Below, piece after piece: positions 11,486 through 21,789 of a stretch of 64,000 nt of DNA; position 1 is the first letter of the stretch; each line of letters opens with the position of its first letter. A model generated the notes under the pieces. The model was not told where the DNA came from and ran no database searches. It was given only the letters and a program-made list of their open reading frames with translations. A program made the translations under genes and the position numbers. Source of the DNA: Aphrocallistes beatrix (Eukaryota; Porifera; Hexactinellida; Sceptrulophora; Aphrocallistidae); NCBI GenBank assembly GCA_963281255.1, contig OY725495.1, positions 1,178,001-1,242,000 on the forward strand, in the 5' to 3' direction.

Positions 11486-11898
11486 TTTTTAATAACTCAG
11501 TTTACATTCTTTTTAACATCTATACTTAATAGTAGAAATCCGGGCACTCAAATAATTGTTTAGAACATACCAAGGAATCAAATGCTTCTAAAATCGAATA
11601 ATAGATAATCTATCATATTTGCCACTTCATAGGACCAAAATAAAGTTTAAATGACAAAAATTGTAAATTTTGTCGGTGTCTGAAAAAAAGCGCCAAAAAT
11701 GTCTGTTTTTTTGGGAAATCAGGAATAAAATCACCAAGTTATAAGATATCGAAAATAATATGATCCTACGTTCATCGCCTAATGATATGAAACAACTCTT
11801 GAATTTTCATACCTCTATCTCAAACCAATTTTGACCCAAAATTCTGTAAAGATGGTCTATTTTAGTCCAGAGAAAGTCCAGAGATATAGAGATCTTAA
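11486..11898. repeat. Family A fragments (right-end interior, partly inverted)
   Basis: Non-coding. Bases 11486-11530 continue the Helitron target. From about 11530 the sequence resembles, inverted, the right half of family A (compare 19145-19500). It ends with TTAA at 11895-11898, the target of the family B element. Confidence 0.55.
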
Positions 11899-12403
11899 GG
11901 TTAGCCTTTCCTATAATAGCGTACTTTTGACTTTTTCAACCGATTCGTTTCATTTTTTCAGTGCAGATTTGAATCGCAGAGTTATCTGCAAACCTGCATT
12001 AATAATTGAAATATTGCAACAGATAAAATTTTTTTTGAAAAAATTTGGTCATTTTACAAGAAAGAAATCTAACACAATATGCTTACAATCCTTTAGAAAC
12101 TTTTCAAATTCATTCATAAATCGATGATCTAACTAATAAACAGACAGATTTTTGAAATTTTGAAAATTGTTAAAAATTCACACCAAAACACCCGAGGAAT
12201 TTTATTTTTAGTAATTTTGACACTATTTTTCTCATAATTCTCTTTTTATTTGTATTATCAAAAATCTGTCTGTTCATTATGTTCTACTCTTCGAGATCTA
12301 TCAGAAACCGTTGAGTTTTCGCCCCTATGTTGAATTTACAAAAAGTTATCACCTTTATAATTGCTGGAAAAAAGTCTCAGAAAATAGGATTTAGTAAAAT
12401 ATA

Positions 12404-12875
12404 CACTGCCCTACCAAAAGTATTCGTACACCTCAATATTTCCCATTAATATAGTACTAAAATGGCTATATTAAACAATGATCATGCAGTTAAAATATAA
12501 GAGATATAGTATATTTGATTTCAGATTCGTATTCTACGCATTTGAATTACCTATTTTCGAATTTTCAAATCAATTGCTAATTGCCAAGGTTAAAATTCCC
12601 GACCTGTGCCACCATGTACCACTTTTCTAGAGTCTCAACTACTGTAGCAGATGGTGATAGGTGACACAGGGTAGCACAGGATGATAAATTTCGGCATAGT
12701 TAAAACTTAATTAATTTGAAAACTCTAAAATAGGTAATTCAAATGCGTAGAATACGAATCTGAAATCAAATATACTGTATCTCGTCTAGTTTAACTGTAT
12801 GTTCAGTAATAGACGCATTTAGTACTATTTTAATGGGAAATATTGAGGTGTACGAATACTTTTGGTAGGGTGGTG
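12404..12875. mobile_element. Palindromic Tc1-type MITE
   Basis: The ends are CCCTACCAAAAGTATTCGTA and its inverse, with TA on both outer sides (12402-12403, 12876-12877). Each arm is about 200 bp, so the whole element can fold on itself. Related diverged copies lie at 27197-27673 and, partially, at 15030-15362 and 28310-28460. Confidence 0.75.
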
Positions 12876-13594
12876 TATGTATATATGTACCTCAATTTCC
12901 ATTAGTTTTAACTGCTTTGGAATATTAAATAACATGCAAATATCCTTATTCGACAACTTATAGCAGTACTTCACTTCAAAATATGGTATATCAAAATTTT
13001 TCTTCATCAAAAGTGTAAAAAACTGGTCATTGCTGACTGGCCACCCAAAAATAACCACATTCGATAGTGTCCACCGGAATCCGAGATCAATAACTTCTTT
13101 GAACCGTGTCAGATCATCATTTCAATACTAAATTCGTGCTCAGCACTAAATTTCCAGCAATTTGATATATATTGACCATATTTGGAGAATTTATTGGATC
13201 TCCGTGCATAGCAAAGGCAAGGAATTTTTTTCACATTCCTAGCCGTTGCTAGGAACCCGCAGCCAAAGAATTTCTCCAAATATGTCCAATCATAGCATTC
13301 TATATACTAAGGCAATGGCACTCACCAAAAAATTGGTACCATGGATTGGTTAAATACTTCAATCCTAAAACCGCTAATTAAATAACTGTTATTATCAACT
13401 ATCAACTAATTGTGAGTTCATGGTTGTTTAAGTATTCATTTTGAAAATATTATGTAACCACAATATTTATATTTACTTCACATACAACACTAGTGTATTA
13501 CAATAATGTATTGTTTTGCTGCATATTATTTCTATTACTCATTTATAATACCTCACTTGACAACACTAATTGCATAAATCATTATTTGGACGAG

Positions 13595-13745
13595 ATGTCT
13601 TGTCTCGTGCCTGACTCGACTTCCAATTACAGAGGACTAGAACACTTCTTGAAGTTTTTCAATTTCCTAAAGATGGCGCTCTTCGTGAAAATGGTATCGA
13701 GCCATTCCAAGACATGTGAATACTACCAGAACAACAAGATCACGG
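13595..13745 (+). pseudogene. First exon of a THAP-domain P-type transposase, frameshifted
   Basis: From ATG 13595 the frame reads MSCLVPDSTSNYRG, the start of a THAP zinc finger in which the second cysteine position has become Ser. A frameshift then gives EVFQFPKDGALRE, the conserved FxFPK segment. A consensus donor GTGAGTG follows at 13746. A stop lies between the FP segment and the donor, and I could not find the later C-x2-H exon. Its position in the element matches that of the THAP exon in the 6662-9238 relic (opposite orientation). Confidence 0.55.
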
Positions 13746-14788
13746 GTGAGTGATTTCTTAAGTAATGTAGTTAATTATTCTAGAATCATGACTATACATA
13801 CTCAAGTTGGGTAGAAACAATTGACTGAATTTAAAAGACCAATAAAAAGTGTTGCCTTCCCCAAATTTAGGAAATGCAATCCTCGTTACTACAAAAACGT
13901 GGGCATAAATACCTTTTTTAAAATTCGGACAAGTGCAATTTAACTAAACGTGCTCCAAATTAACATCGGGACATTTCGCCTTTCCAACCTAACAAGCCTG
14001 CTGGTTGTCAGGTTGGAAAGGCGAAATGTAATTTTGGCCCTTAAGATTTTCTATTAGTCAACTTCAGCCGGATTGTTAGCTTATATCATGGATAAGAACA
14101 GTGTAGACCAGAACTAAACTGTTGAGTTCTTGAAATTCGTTAATGATGTTTAGAAAATGTTCAATGTGAATTGGGTAGGGAAGAATAGTCGTTTAACGAC
14201 GATCATAGGCGTAAGTATTTTGATTTTTTCATGGTTAGCTGGGGTTGCGAGATTTGTAAACATATATCAAACTAATGTGGCATGTCACCCCAAGTCAAGT
14301 TAGTCAACATAACATTTAGGTCTGTGGTGTCACGCTACCCCTGCCACCCCTGGAGTTACGCCTATGACGACGATGTATCTGCACCCTCAGCAGAGATTTA
14401 AAAGATTTATTCTGGCTCTTCCCGTACTAATATTATTCATTTGGCATGTGCTACTATGGAACTAGAACATTGTATACACTTCTAATAAAGTTAAGACTTA
14501 TATATAATGCACTAGTATTGAAACAAGAGAATAGTAAACCGGCTAAATTCAAGAACTAATTTAATATATTCTTTGTTTATTTCGTCAACTTCACAGACTG
14601 TAGAAGTCCGGAATGTGTGACTATATTCTATTGAAAGTCCGGAGTGTGATTGTTCCCTTATGATGCCTCAAGTCTCAGGTCTCAAGTCAAGTCAAGTCAA
14701 GTCTGTCCCTCAAGCTAAGTCAAGTCTCTCTCAAGCTAACTCAAATCTCAATATTGTGATTAACTATTCTTTTGATATTTTGTATGTA

Positions 14789-15360
14789 CAAGCGCGCTTC
14801 GCTTGCTTGCGCTGCGCGGCTGGCGGACACTTTGTGTCCGCCGGAGGCTCCCTTCGGTCGCCTGAGGTCACATTGGTTAATTATAAGGGAGAGAGCATCT
14901 CTAAATATGTCTGTCCTACTGTGATAATCGATATCACTCAAAAATCACCAAATTTGTCAATTTTAAAATATGAAGGGCAATATGTTCAAATTCAAAGAGA
15001 TACTAAAAATCTGATTTCAGATTCGAAATCTACACATTCGAATTAGTCATAGTTGAACAGAACCAATAAATTACCCAATTCAATGAACAATCTTATCAGC
15101 CTGAGCCACCATAGGTTCGTATAGTGGTCAAAATGGGTGTATGTGGCATAAGGTGGCACTGATTGATGATTACAAAAAGTTAGGAACGAATGATCAGTTA
15201 GAAAAATTAACCTGTGACTAATTTGAATGCGTATTATTTGAATCTGGAATCCGATTAGCTGTATCTCATACCGTTTAGAAGTAACCCTCTTCATGAATAG
15301 ACCCATTTTAGTATTATCGTATGGGAAAGAATCAAGTGTTGAAATACTTTTGTCCGCTTA

Positions 15361-15429
<69 letters not shown>

Positions 15430-15457
15430 TACATTAATCGAGTTTTAATAGTAAGGA
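14789..15457 (-). mobile_element. Helitron-like element with proven empty site
   Basis: The reversed element runs from CAAGCGCGCTTCGC to AGTAAGGA. The flanks TGTATGTA and TTAAGTATT are contiguous in the inverted copy of the same P-type end at 16221-16246, so the insertion is clean, between A and T, with no duplication. It contains a diverged Tc1-MITE fragment (about 15000-15362) and an (AT)n tract at 15365-15420. Confidence 0.85.
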
Positions 15458-16010
15458 TTAAGTATTAAATAATTCGACTATGTGCATTAAAAACCAAATA
15501 ATATATCTCATTTCAATTGTTCTGATATAATAGTTAGTTTGTCAGGGTGGGTGAATGCCTAAATTGATGGAAAATTGAAATATCTACAATATCAAAATTA
15601 TTGGTTTTAAAGTATTTAACTAATCCATTGTACTAATTTTTTGGTGAGTGCCTTTGCCTTAGTATATAGAATGCTATGGTCCAATATATATATCAAATTG
15701 CTGGAAATTTAGTGCTGAGCACGAATTTAGCATTAAAATGATGATCTGACATGGTTCAAAGATGTTATGGATATGAGACTTTCCGTTTCAAAAATGAGTC
15801 CTTTTTAGGAGACACCAGGTGATACAAGTGGCTCTAAGTGGCGAAATATTTGCTTTGAAATTCTAAAATTTGAAATTAATATTTAGAACCCCTTTATTGA
15901 TCCTAAAATGATTAAAAAGGACTTTTGGCAATTTTTTGAAAAAAAACAAAATGCCTATAGGAAAGGCCAACCTTAAGATGTGCTATCGACAAATGTGTTA
16001 TACCATAGCA

Positions 16011-16330
16011 TTCTATATACTAAGGCAATGGCACTCACCCAAAAATTAGTACCATGGATTGGTTAAATACTTCAAAACCAATAATTTTGATATTGTAGAT
16101 ATTTCAATTTTCCATCAATTTAGGTATTCACCCATCCTGACAAACTAACTATTACGCGTATATCAGAACAATTGAAATGATATATATTATTTTGGTTTTT
16201 AATGCATATAATCGAATTATTTAATACTTAATACATACAAAATATCAAAAGAATAGTTAATCACAATATTGAGACTTGAGGGACAGACTTGACTTAGCTT
16301 GAGAGATAGACTTGGCTCAAACTGATCAAA
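16011..16330 (-). repeat. Inverted P-type element end (unoccupied Helitron target)
   Basis: Starting CATAGCATTCTATATACTAA, this matches in inverse orientation the right end of the 13291-15678 element (15458-15678, then 14690-14788) but lacks the Helitron. The other end of this copy is not found; from about 16330 to 16660 I see only non-coding sequence. Confidence 0.7.
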
Positions 16331-16668
16331 ATGCTTTACCATAGCAACGTAGGAATGTAACAACATTCCATTAAAAAATTTAAATTTTTCAAATCAACTC
16401 GTACTAATCTTGGTTCTACACAAAAATCACACCTTAATACCATTTAGAAATAGGGCTAAAACAGCTTAGAAAATCGCTAAAATTGTCCTTAGAATGACTT
16501 GTTGCGCAATGATATGATTACTAGCCGAAATTTTGACAACGGATATATATATTTGATACCATGTTTATATACGCTGGTAATATATTCTTAATGCCTATTC
16601 TGCATGGTTAACGATTTTAGGCTAATCGTGTATTAATCCATTCGGCTATTACCGCATCCTTGGTTATT

Positions 16669-17145
16669 TTACTGTGAGGCATTATTAGAGTAGGCTATGG
16701 TTAAGTGTATTTTCATAACATGATGACCACCTTGGGCGTTGATGCATTTGTTCAATCTGATAGTGAAGTTCTGCATAACGTCTTTAAGTACTTTTATTTG
16801 TATCGCCCCAATCTCTTTCCTGACTTTTTGTTTTAGTTGTCGCAGGTCTTTGGGCTTCTCCTGGTACACTCTATCCTTCAAATAGCCCCACAGATAGAAA
16901 TCTAGGGGGCTGAGATCTGTCCCAAACTTATGCCCAAGTTCAACCATTATTTTTGCATAGCTTCTACTCTCAAAATATGTCTGGACACACCATGCACGCT
17001 GCTCAGGAGTCCAGTTCTGAGGCCCTGGGCATGTAAGGGTAGCATCTAACATGTTCTAAAAGCATTTGGATTAGAATTTAAATAAAGCAAGGGAGGCCCA
17101 AAGAAAGATTGGGTTTCCATTTTTTTGGACCACCCGGTATATATA
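16669..17145 (-). pseudogene. Internally deleted mariner-related transposase
   Basis: A single 127-codon frame (17052 to 16669) joins an N-terminal piece (WTPEQRAWCVQTYFE) directly to a C-terminal piece (DLSPLDFYLWGYLKDRVYQE and KCINAQGGHH). The latter is the end of the catalytic domain of a mariner/Tc1-group transposase in which SPLDFxLWGYLK surrounds the last acidic residue. The centre, with the first two aspartates, is missing. The upstream end has GGACCACCCGGTA next to a TA-rich stretch (17125-17145), a plausible terminus. I could not find the opposite terminus. Confidence 0.6.
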
Positions 17146-17154
17146 TACAGTTTG

Positions 17155-17430
17155 TCCCATAATTATTGTTTCACTGAGGGATTTCATTTTTGTTTCTGAA
17201 CGTTACATTTTCGTGCTGAATATGAAGCTAAAAATTTCACAGAACTAGTGCAATACACTATTGATCAGTAATTAATACCATTTCCATTATTCTCGAGTAC
17301 TAATTCACACCTACACTTCATTGACTTACAATATTGTTGTAAGAACTCTGGCGTTATAGATTTCCAAAGTTCAAGGAGCTCAGTCTTAAGTTCGTCCAAA
17401 GTACGAAAACGCTTTAGATTTAGTAAGAGA
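17155..17430 (-). pseudogene. Tc1 transposase C-terminal remnant
   Basis: The minus strand of 17290-17420 encodes RFRTLDELKTELLELW, KSITPEFLQQY, then CKSMKCRCELVLENNG, the tail of a DD34E Tc1 transposase after its catalytic glutamate. A terminus-like CAGTTTGTCCCATAATTATT lies at 17151. The rest of the element was replaced by the pogo-type sequence from about 17430. Confidence 0.6.
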
Positions 17431-17899
17431 CTACAAACGGGTGGCCGCTGGCCGCGTTGATCAGGTGACCGCTATACAGTGGTACAATATTATGGAATTT
17501 CGGATGGGACTGTTCATTGGTGCCCGCTATAGACACCTCTGTTATATAGAGTGGCCGTTATAGCAGGTTCGACTGTTATATAAATATATACAAGCGCGCT
17601 TCGCTTGCTTGCGTTGCGCGGCTGGGGGACGGCATTACCTTTTTTACCTTTTTATGTGTTTATTACAGGACCTGTTACTAACGATAAAGTCGTTTCATTT
17701 AATTACTCCAAGTAATGGATTTCCAAAAACTTGATATTTATTGCACTACGTTAATACCTTTGGGGATTAAGACAATTACCTGTATTTAAAGGTCGCCTGT
17801 GTATAACGGCCAATTTTGTCCAGTCCTTTGGGTGGCCGTTATATACAGGTTCCACTATATATATATAAATGAACATGAATCGAGTTTTAATTGTAAGGA
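17430..17899. mobile_element. pogo-type remnant plus a short Helitron carrying an inverted pogo piece
   Basis: Bases 17430-17577 are the right part of a pogo-type element (ending AGCAGGTTCGACTG). From 17591 (CAAGCGCGCTTCGC) to 17899 (AATTGTAAGGA) lies a reversed Helitron-like unit whose interior is an inverted copy of the pogo left part, including TTTTGTCCAGTCC. The same composite occurs at 56340-56780. Confidence 0.55.
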
Positions 17900-18062
17900 T
17901 ATGTATATACGTATATATTTTTGGCTATGGGTCCACTAAGTTCTGAGCTCCGACAAATGTCGACTGATCAATATATTTCAATATGATACGTCTATCATAA
18001 AAAATGATGACTCATCACTGTTAGACATCAGCCGCGCAGCACAATCAAGCGAAGCGCGCTTG
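17900..18062 (+). mobile_element. Deleted Helitron-like fragment
   Basis: It has interior Helitron motifs (GGCTATGG, ATGATGACTCATCAC) and the 3' tip GCGAAGCGCGCTTG ending at 18062, but most of the middle is missing. Bases 18063-18550 hold no recognisable gene. Confidence 0.5.
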
Positions 18063-18552
18063 TTAACTATAAAAATAATAATTTTATGCTTCCCCAGGTT
18101 CAAATTTCTACTATATAAGGAATGAATGCCAAGACAGGTCGCGGGTTCCTACCTCGCCCTAGTTATTTGCATTTTGCTCTCAATTACTTTGCTTCGGCAA
18201 TGTAATCTGAACCTACCCTCTTGTAGAACCTTAGTGAGTAGAAAGCACTAAGGATGTCATCTCGCTAAAGGTAAATTAGGTGCTCAGTGTATATTATTAT
18301 ATCTCAAATATGACACGTCTATCATCAAAAATGATGACCCGATTACTACAGTAGTATATAACTACAGTTATGCTATAAAGGAGGCTAGAGAAGCTCTTAA
18401 AGATATTCCTCACAAAGCTTGACTATAGCAAACCTGTTGCATAAAGTTATTTGTGAACCAGAGATAAGCGAGTTAAATAAATTGGGCGCTTATTACGAAG
18501 GATATCGGAAATGTTAGGGTATTGTTGGGGACAAAAAGTTGTGGTTTGAGAG

Positions 18553-18812
18553 ATGCGCACGGAAAGGGGTCAATCAACTTTAAATGAGCTGAAACAACAA
18601 ATGAAGGAATGGCCAATCATGAGAGAAATACTCCCCAATATTCATACTGCACTAGCAACGTATATTTGCATATCATTATCAACCTGCGAAGCAGAGCGGA
18701 ATTTTTCAATATTGAGAAGGTTCAAAACTTATCTTATATGATGGCTGTGTATACACATATGTTAGCGCGTTTTACAGAGAAAAACTCGGCAATCAGTAGG
18801 CAAGAAACATAA
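18553..18812 (+). pseudogene. hAT transposase C-terminal (dimerisation) remnant
   Basis: The frame from 18553 ends with ISLSTCEAERNFSILRRFKT, the hallmark of the hAT dimerisation region in which the E of CEAER is the third catalytic acid. A frameshift near 18735 leads into MMAVYTHMLARF. The first two catalytic aspartates and the ends of the element are not visible, so this is a fragment. Confidence 0.65.
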
Positions 18813-18857
18813 CACCTCACTTTACCATTAGCCGAGATTACAAGTTTTTCGACTACA

Positions 18858-18950
18858 GTCAGGGTCGCATATTATGAACCAGCTTAATATCAACATCTGC
18901 TTATTATGAGCATCGTCCATGGTCCCAAACTTCTTTTTTCGAGTTGTTTT
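18858..18950. repeat. Terminus of a CAGGGTCGCATATTATGAAC repeat
   Basis: CAGGGTCGCATATTATGAAC occurs here and inverted near 28030, with related TATGAAC-rich sequence at 24390-24560 and 27925-28050. It looks like the end of a DNA transposon, but no complete copy lies in the window. Confidence 0.45.
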
Positions 18951-19515
18951 ATATTAAGGATACCGCCCGCGAAAAGACACATGATTTGGCTTACAGCATA
19001 CGAATAAGAGATGTTAAGCGTGGGCAGGAATCTCCGTCTAGAAATACTTGCACAATCCAAGCCGTTTTTGATTCTCATTTCTAGTTTTTGAAATACAATG
19101 TCTCAAAGTCTGTTTTTTTCGTTTGTCGCTAGCACTTCTTAATGGTAGAATCCGGCCACTCCAAAAATTTTAGGACTACCATGGAAACAAATGCTTCCAA
19201 AATTGAATCATAGATAGTCTATCATATTTGCAACCTCATAGGACCAAAATAAAGGTAAAATGACAAAATATGTAAATCTTATTGGTGTCGGAAAAAGGGC
19301 GAAAAATGTCGTTTTTTTTGTAAATCAGGCATAAAATCACCAAGTTATAAGATATCGAAAATAAATGGTCCTACGTTCATCGGCTAATGATATGGAACAA
19401 CTCTTGAAATTTTCAAACATCTATCTCAAACCAATTTAGACTTAAAATTAATTAAAGTCGGTCAATTTTGAAATTTTAAAGTCCCGAGATATAGAAATTT
19501 TAAGTATAGATGTTA

Positions 19516-20830
19516 CTTAGGTCATTTCAAATTAACTAATCACTGTTGATTTTTGACAGCTAGTGTATATCTAATGCACCAATTAATATCATCCAGATAG
19601 CATTACCCATTCTCTCCTAATGTCTAAAAGAAATTTTAAAATAGCATAAGTATTTTCTTACAATCATCATTTCAATCTTGTCAGTTTTGGCTACTTATAC
19701 ATTTATGGCTTCAAAATCGTCAGTTATTGAGCAAGAGCAAAGGGCATATATCAAGTTTCGTTCACTGTTAAAATATTCGGACAGGAATATCCACAATGAT
19801 CTAGTGGAAGTTTGTGGAGATCAAGCACTTGCTTATTCCACGGTTAGAAGATGGGCTCAACTATTTAGAGAGGGAAGAGACAGCATTGAAGATGAGCCTC
19901 GGACTGGTAGGCCTAAATCTGCAATCTGTGAACCCTCAATAGAGTTAGTTGGTGAATTTCTTCGAAATGACACTTGCTGCTCTATTGAAGAGATTTCTAA
20001 GTATACGGATATCTTAACAGGAAAGATTTATCAGATTCTGAAGGAAGATGTCGGGTAAGAAAGGTTTGCGCTCGGCAGGTCAGAGGCCCAGATGAAACAG
20101 AGGGTAGAATTTTTGAAAATCTTCTACATTACGAAAAATTTGATGCAAGGCGACTCTATGAGATAGTAACAATAGATGAAACTTGGATTTACTATTCACA
20201 ACCTAAATCCAAAGAAAAATCTAAGTGTTGACTGCGTCCGGACAAACCCCGACCTAAAAAACCGCGCCCAGATTTCCGTGCCAAGAAGGTAATGCACCCA
20301 ATTGCATTTGACGCCTACGGCCCAGTTGCTCAAGTTTGCGCTCCGAAGGGCCAGAATGTTACTGGAGACTTTTATTGCACTCGTGTGCTCGCAGAAGTCG
20401 GTAAACACTACACTGAGCGTCGGCCGAGAACTGGTCCTCGTAGAATAAAACTTCTACATGATAATGCCAGTAGCCATAAAACTAAACGAGTCGCCGCATA
20501 CATCAAGGATATAGGAATGCAAACACTGAATCACCCTCCCTATACTCCTGACCTAAGTCCTTGTGACTTCTGGTTGTTTTCAAAGCAGGAAAGTCATCTC
20601 TCTGACAAGGAGTTCACTAGTCGAATGGAGATCAGACTCGCCATTCATAAGTACCTGAAATCGATCCTACAAACGGAGTATAAAAAGACATTCCGCTGCT
20701 GGGTAGACAGTCTAAAGGAGTGTATTCGCATCAAGGGAGGCTATTTCGAGAATATGTAATTAAATAACACATCGGTTGTTGCTTAATATCAAATTGGTGG
20801 GGGTGATCAGTACTTTTGAAATGACCTAAG
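19516..20830 (+). mobile_element. mariner element (1.3 kb), TA target
   Basis: The inverted ends are CTTAGGTCATTTCAAA and TTTGAAATGACCTAAG, with TA at 19514-19515 and 20831-20832. The length is typical of mariner. The transposase inside is broken. Confidence 0.85.
19705..20759 (+). pseudogene. mariner transposase (DD34D), frameshifted
   Basis: The N-terminal frame reads MASKSSVIEQEQRAYIKF with two helix-turn-helix segments, including the linker EPRTGRPKS. Frame is lost after about 20055, and the middle (20058-20290) needs shifts and contains a stop after KEKSKC. The C-terminal frame (20292-20759) carries LLHDNASSH and PDLSPCDFWLF. The two aspartates are separated by exactly 34 residues, and the first D lies in TIDETWIY at about 20174, so all three catalytic acids survive although the protein cannot be made. 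It ends GGYFENM, as mariner proteins commonly do. Confidence 0.8.
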
Positions 20831-21789
20831 TAAGAAACAATGTAAAATGAGTTATTAAAAATAAACAAAATCATTCACATGCATTTATTCGCATTTATAC
20901 TGATGTATTAGGTATATTCGAACCAAATATTTACATAAAATAGCAAAAGTACACTGAAAATCCACAAATTTCCTTGAGGCCCCTAAACCCGAATATTTTG
21001 AGATAATTGTGGATAATAATTCATATTCCTAGCACTACGAAGTATAATCCATCAGTTTAGAATGAATAAAGAGCTTCCAAAAAGTATATTAGGAAGTTAG
21101 AGCTAAAGTCTACGACTTTTAGTTTCTAAGTTAGAACTTTCGAAAAATGCTACGTCATCATATGACAAAAATCTAAAACTTACATTCCATAGGATGTAGT
21201 GCAAATATTATCAATGAATCATATATGTACCCTCATAAAAAGTATACTAGGAAGTGAGAACTAAGAATTTGGGCTTATATTTACAGAGATAGAGAGATAT
21301 ATGGTCCAAGGCCAGAACTTATAAAAAATTATCAAAAGTTCTCCAAGCTTACTGTACACGTTATTAACGATAATTGTATCCATTATTTAGCATAATAGGG
21401 ACATTTAGATACATATTTAATGATTAGATTCGCCATTTTCTAACATACTCAAAGTTCTCCATAGAATTTGTATTACAATCAAACCAATGATAAGTCGAGA
21501 AATATTTATATTTTGACAAAGAATTGTTTGAGGAACATAAATATTTTCGCATATATCCTTTTATTTAAGATTATAATAGATTACATATCTTCAAAAGTTT
21601 TTAAGATATGACATCGGACTCTTTCGGGACCATAGAGAGATATTATGTCGGAACTTTACCTATAATAAGCGATACGTATATCACGAACAAATGGTTGGAT
21701 CGGAAAAAAATTGTTTTTGAAAAGATCAGATTATTTTTCTGATCCAATGATCGCTAAACATCTGATATCAAACAGGAGATTTCCCGAGC

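Larger units (their letters stand above)
13291..15678 (+). mobile_element. P-superfamily element relic with THAP exon
   Basis: The ends are CATAGCATTCTATATACTAA and the inverse ending in GAATGCTATG, with the 7 bp duplication GTCCAAT (13284-13290, 15679-15685). The flanks rejoin to the family B palindrome sequence found at 45355-45380. A THAP exon lies at 13595-13745, and a reversed Helitron (14789-15457) has inserted in the right half. Bases 13750-14780 show no further coding that I recognise. Confidence 0.75.
11899..15972 (+). mobile_element. Family B element (TTAA target), interrupted by a P-type element
   Basis: It starts GGTTAGCCTTTCCTATA and ends TATAGGAAAGGCCAACC, with TTAA at 11895-11898 and 15973-15976. 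The uninterrupted family length is about 1.2 kb (44457-45643, 50015-51183). Here it is enlarged by a palindromic Tc1 MITE (12404-12875) and the P-type element 13291-15678. It has no transposase ORF. An internal palindrome around TAGCAACGGCCAGGAA is a family hallmark. Confidence 0.75.

Noticed and set aside
13493..13594. Signal-peptide-like start (MYYNNVLFCCILFLLLIYN)
   Set aside because: AT-rich sequence upstream of the THAP start at 13595; the hydrophobic stretch is likely chance, in a decayed element.
15365..15420. (AT)n tract as a replication origin or promoter
   Set aside because: It is the microsatellite that accompanies the 5' end of every Helitron-like copy.
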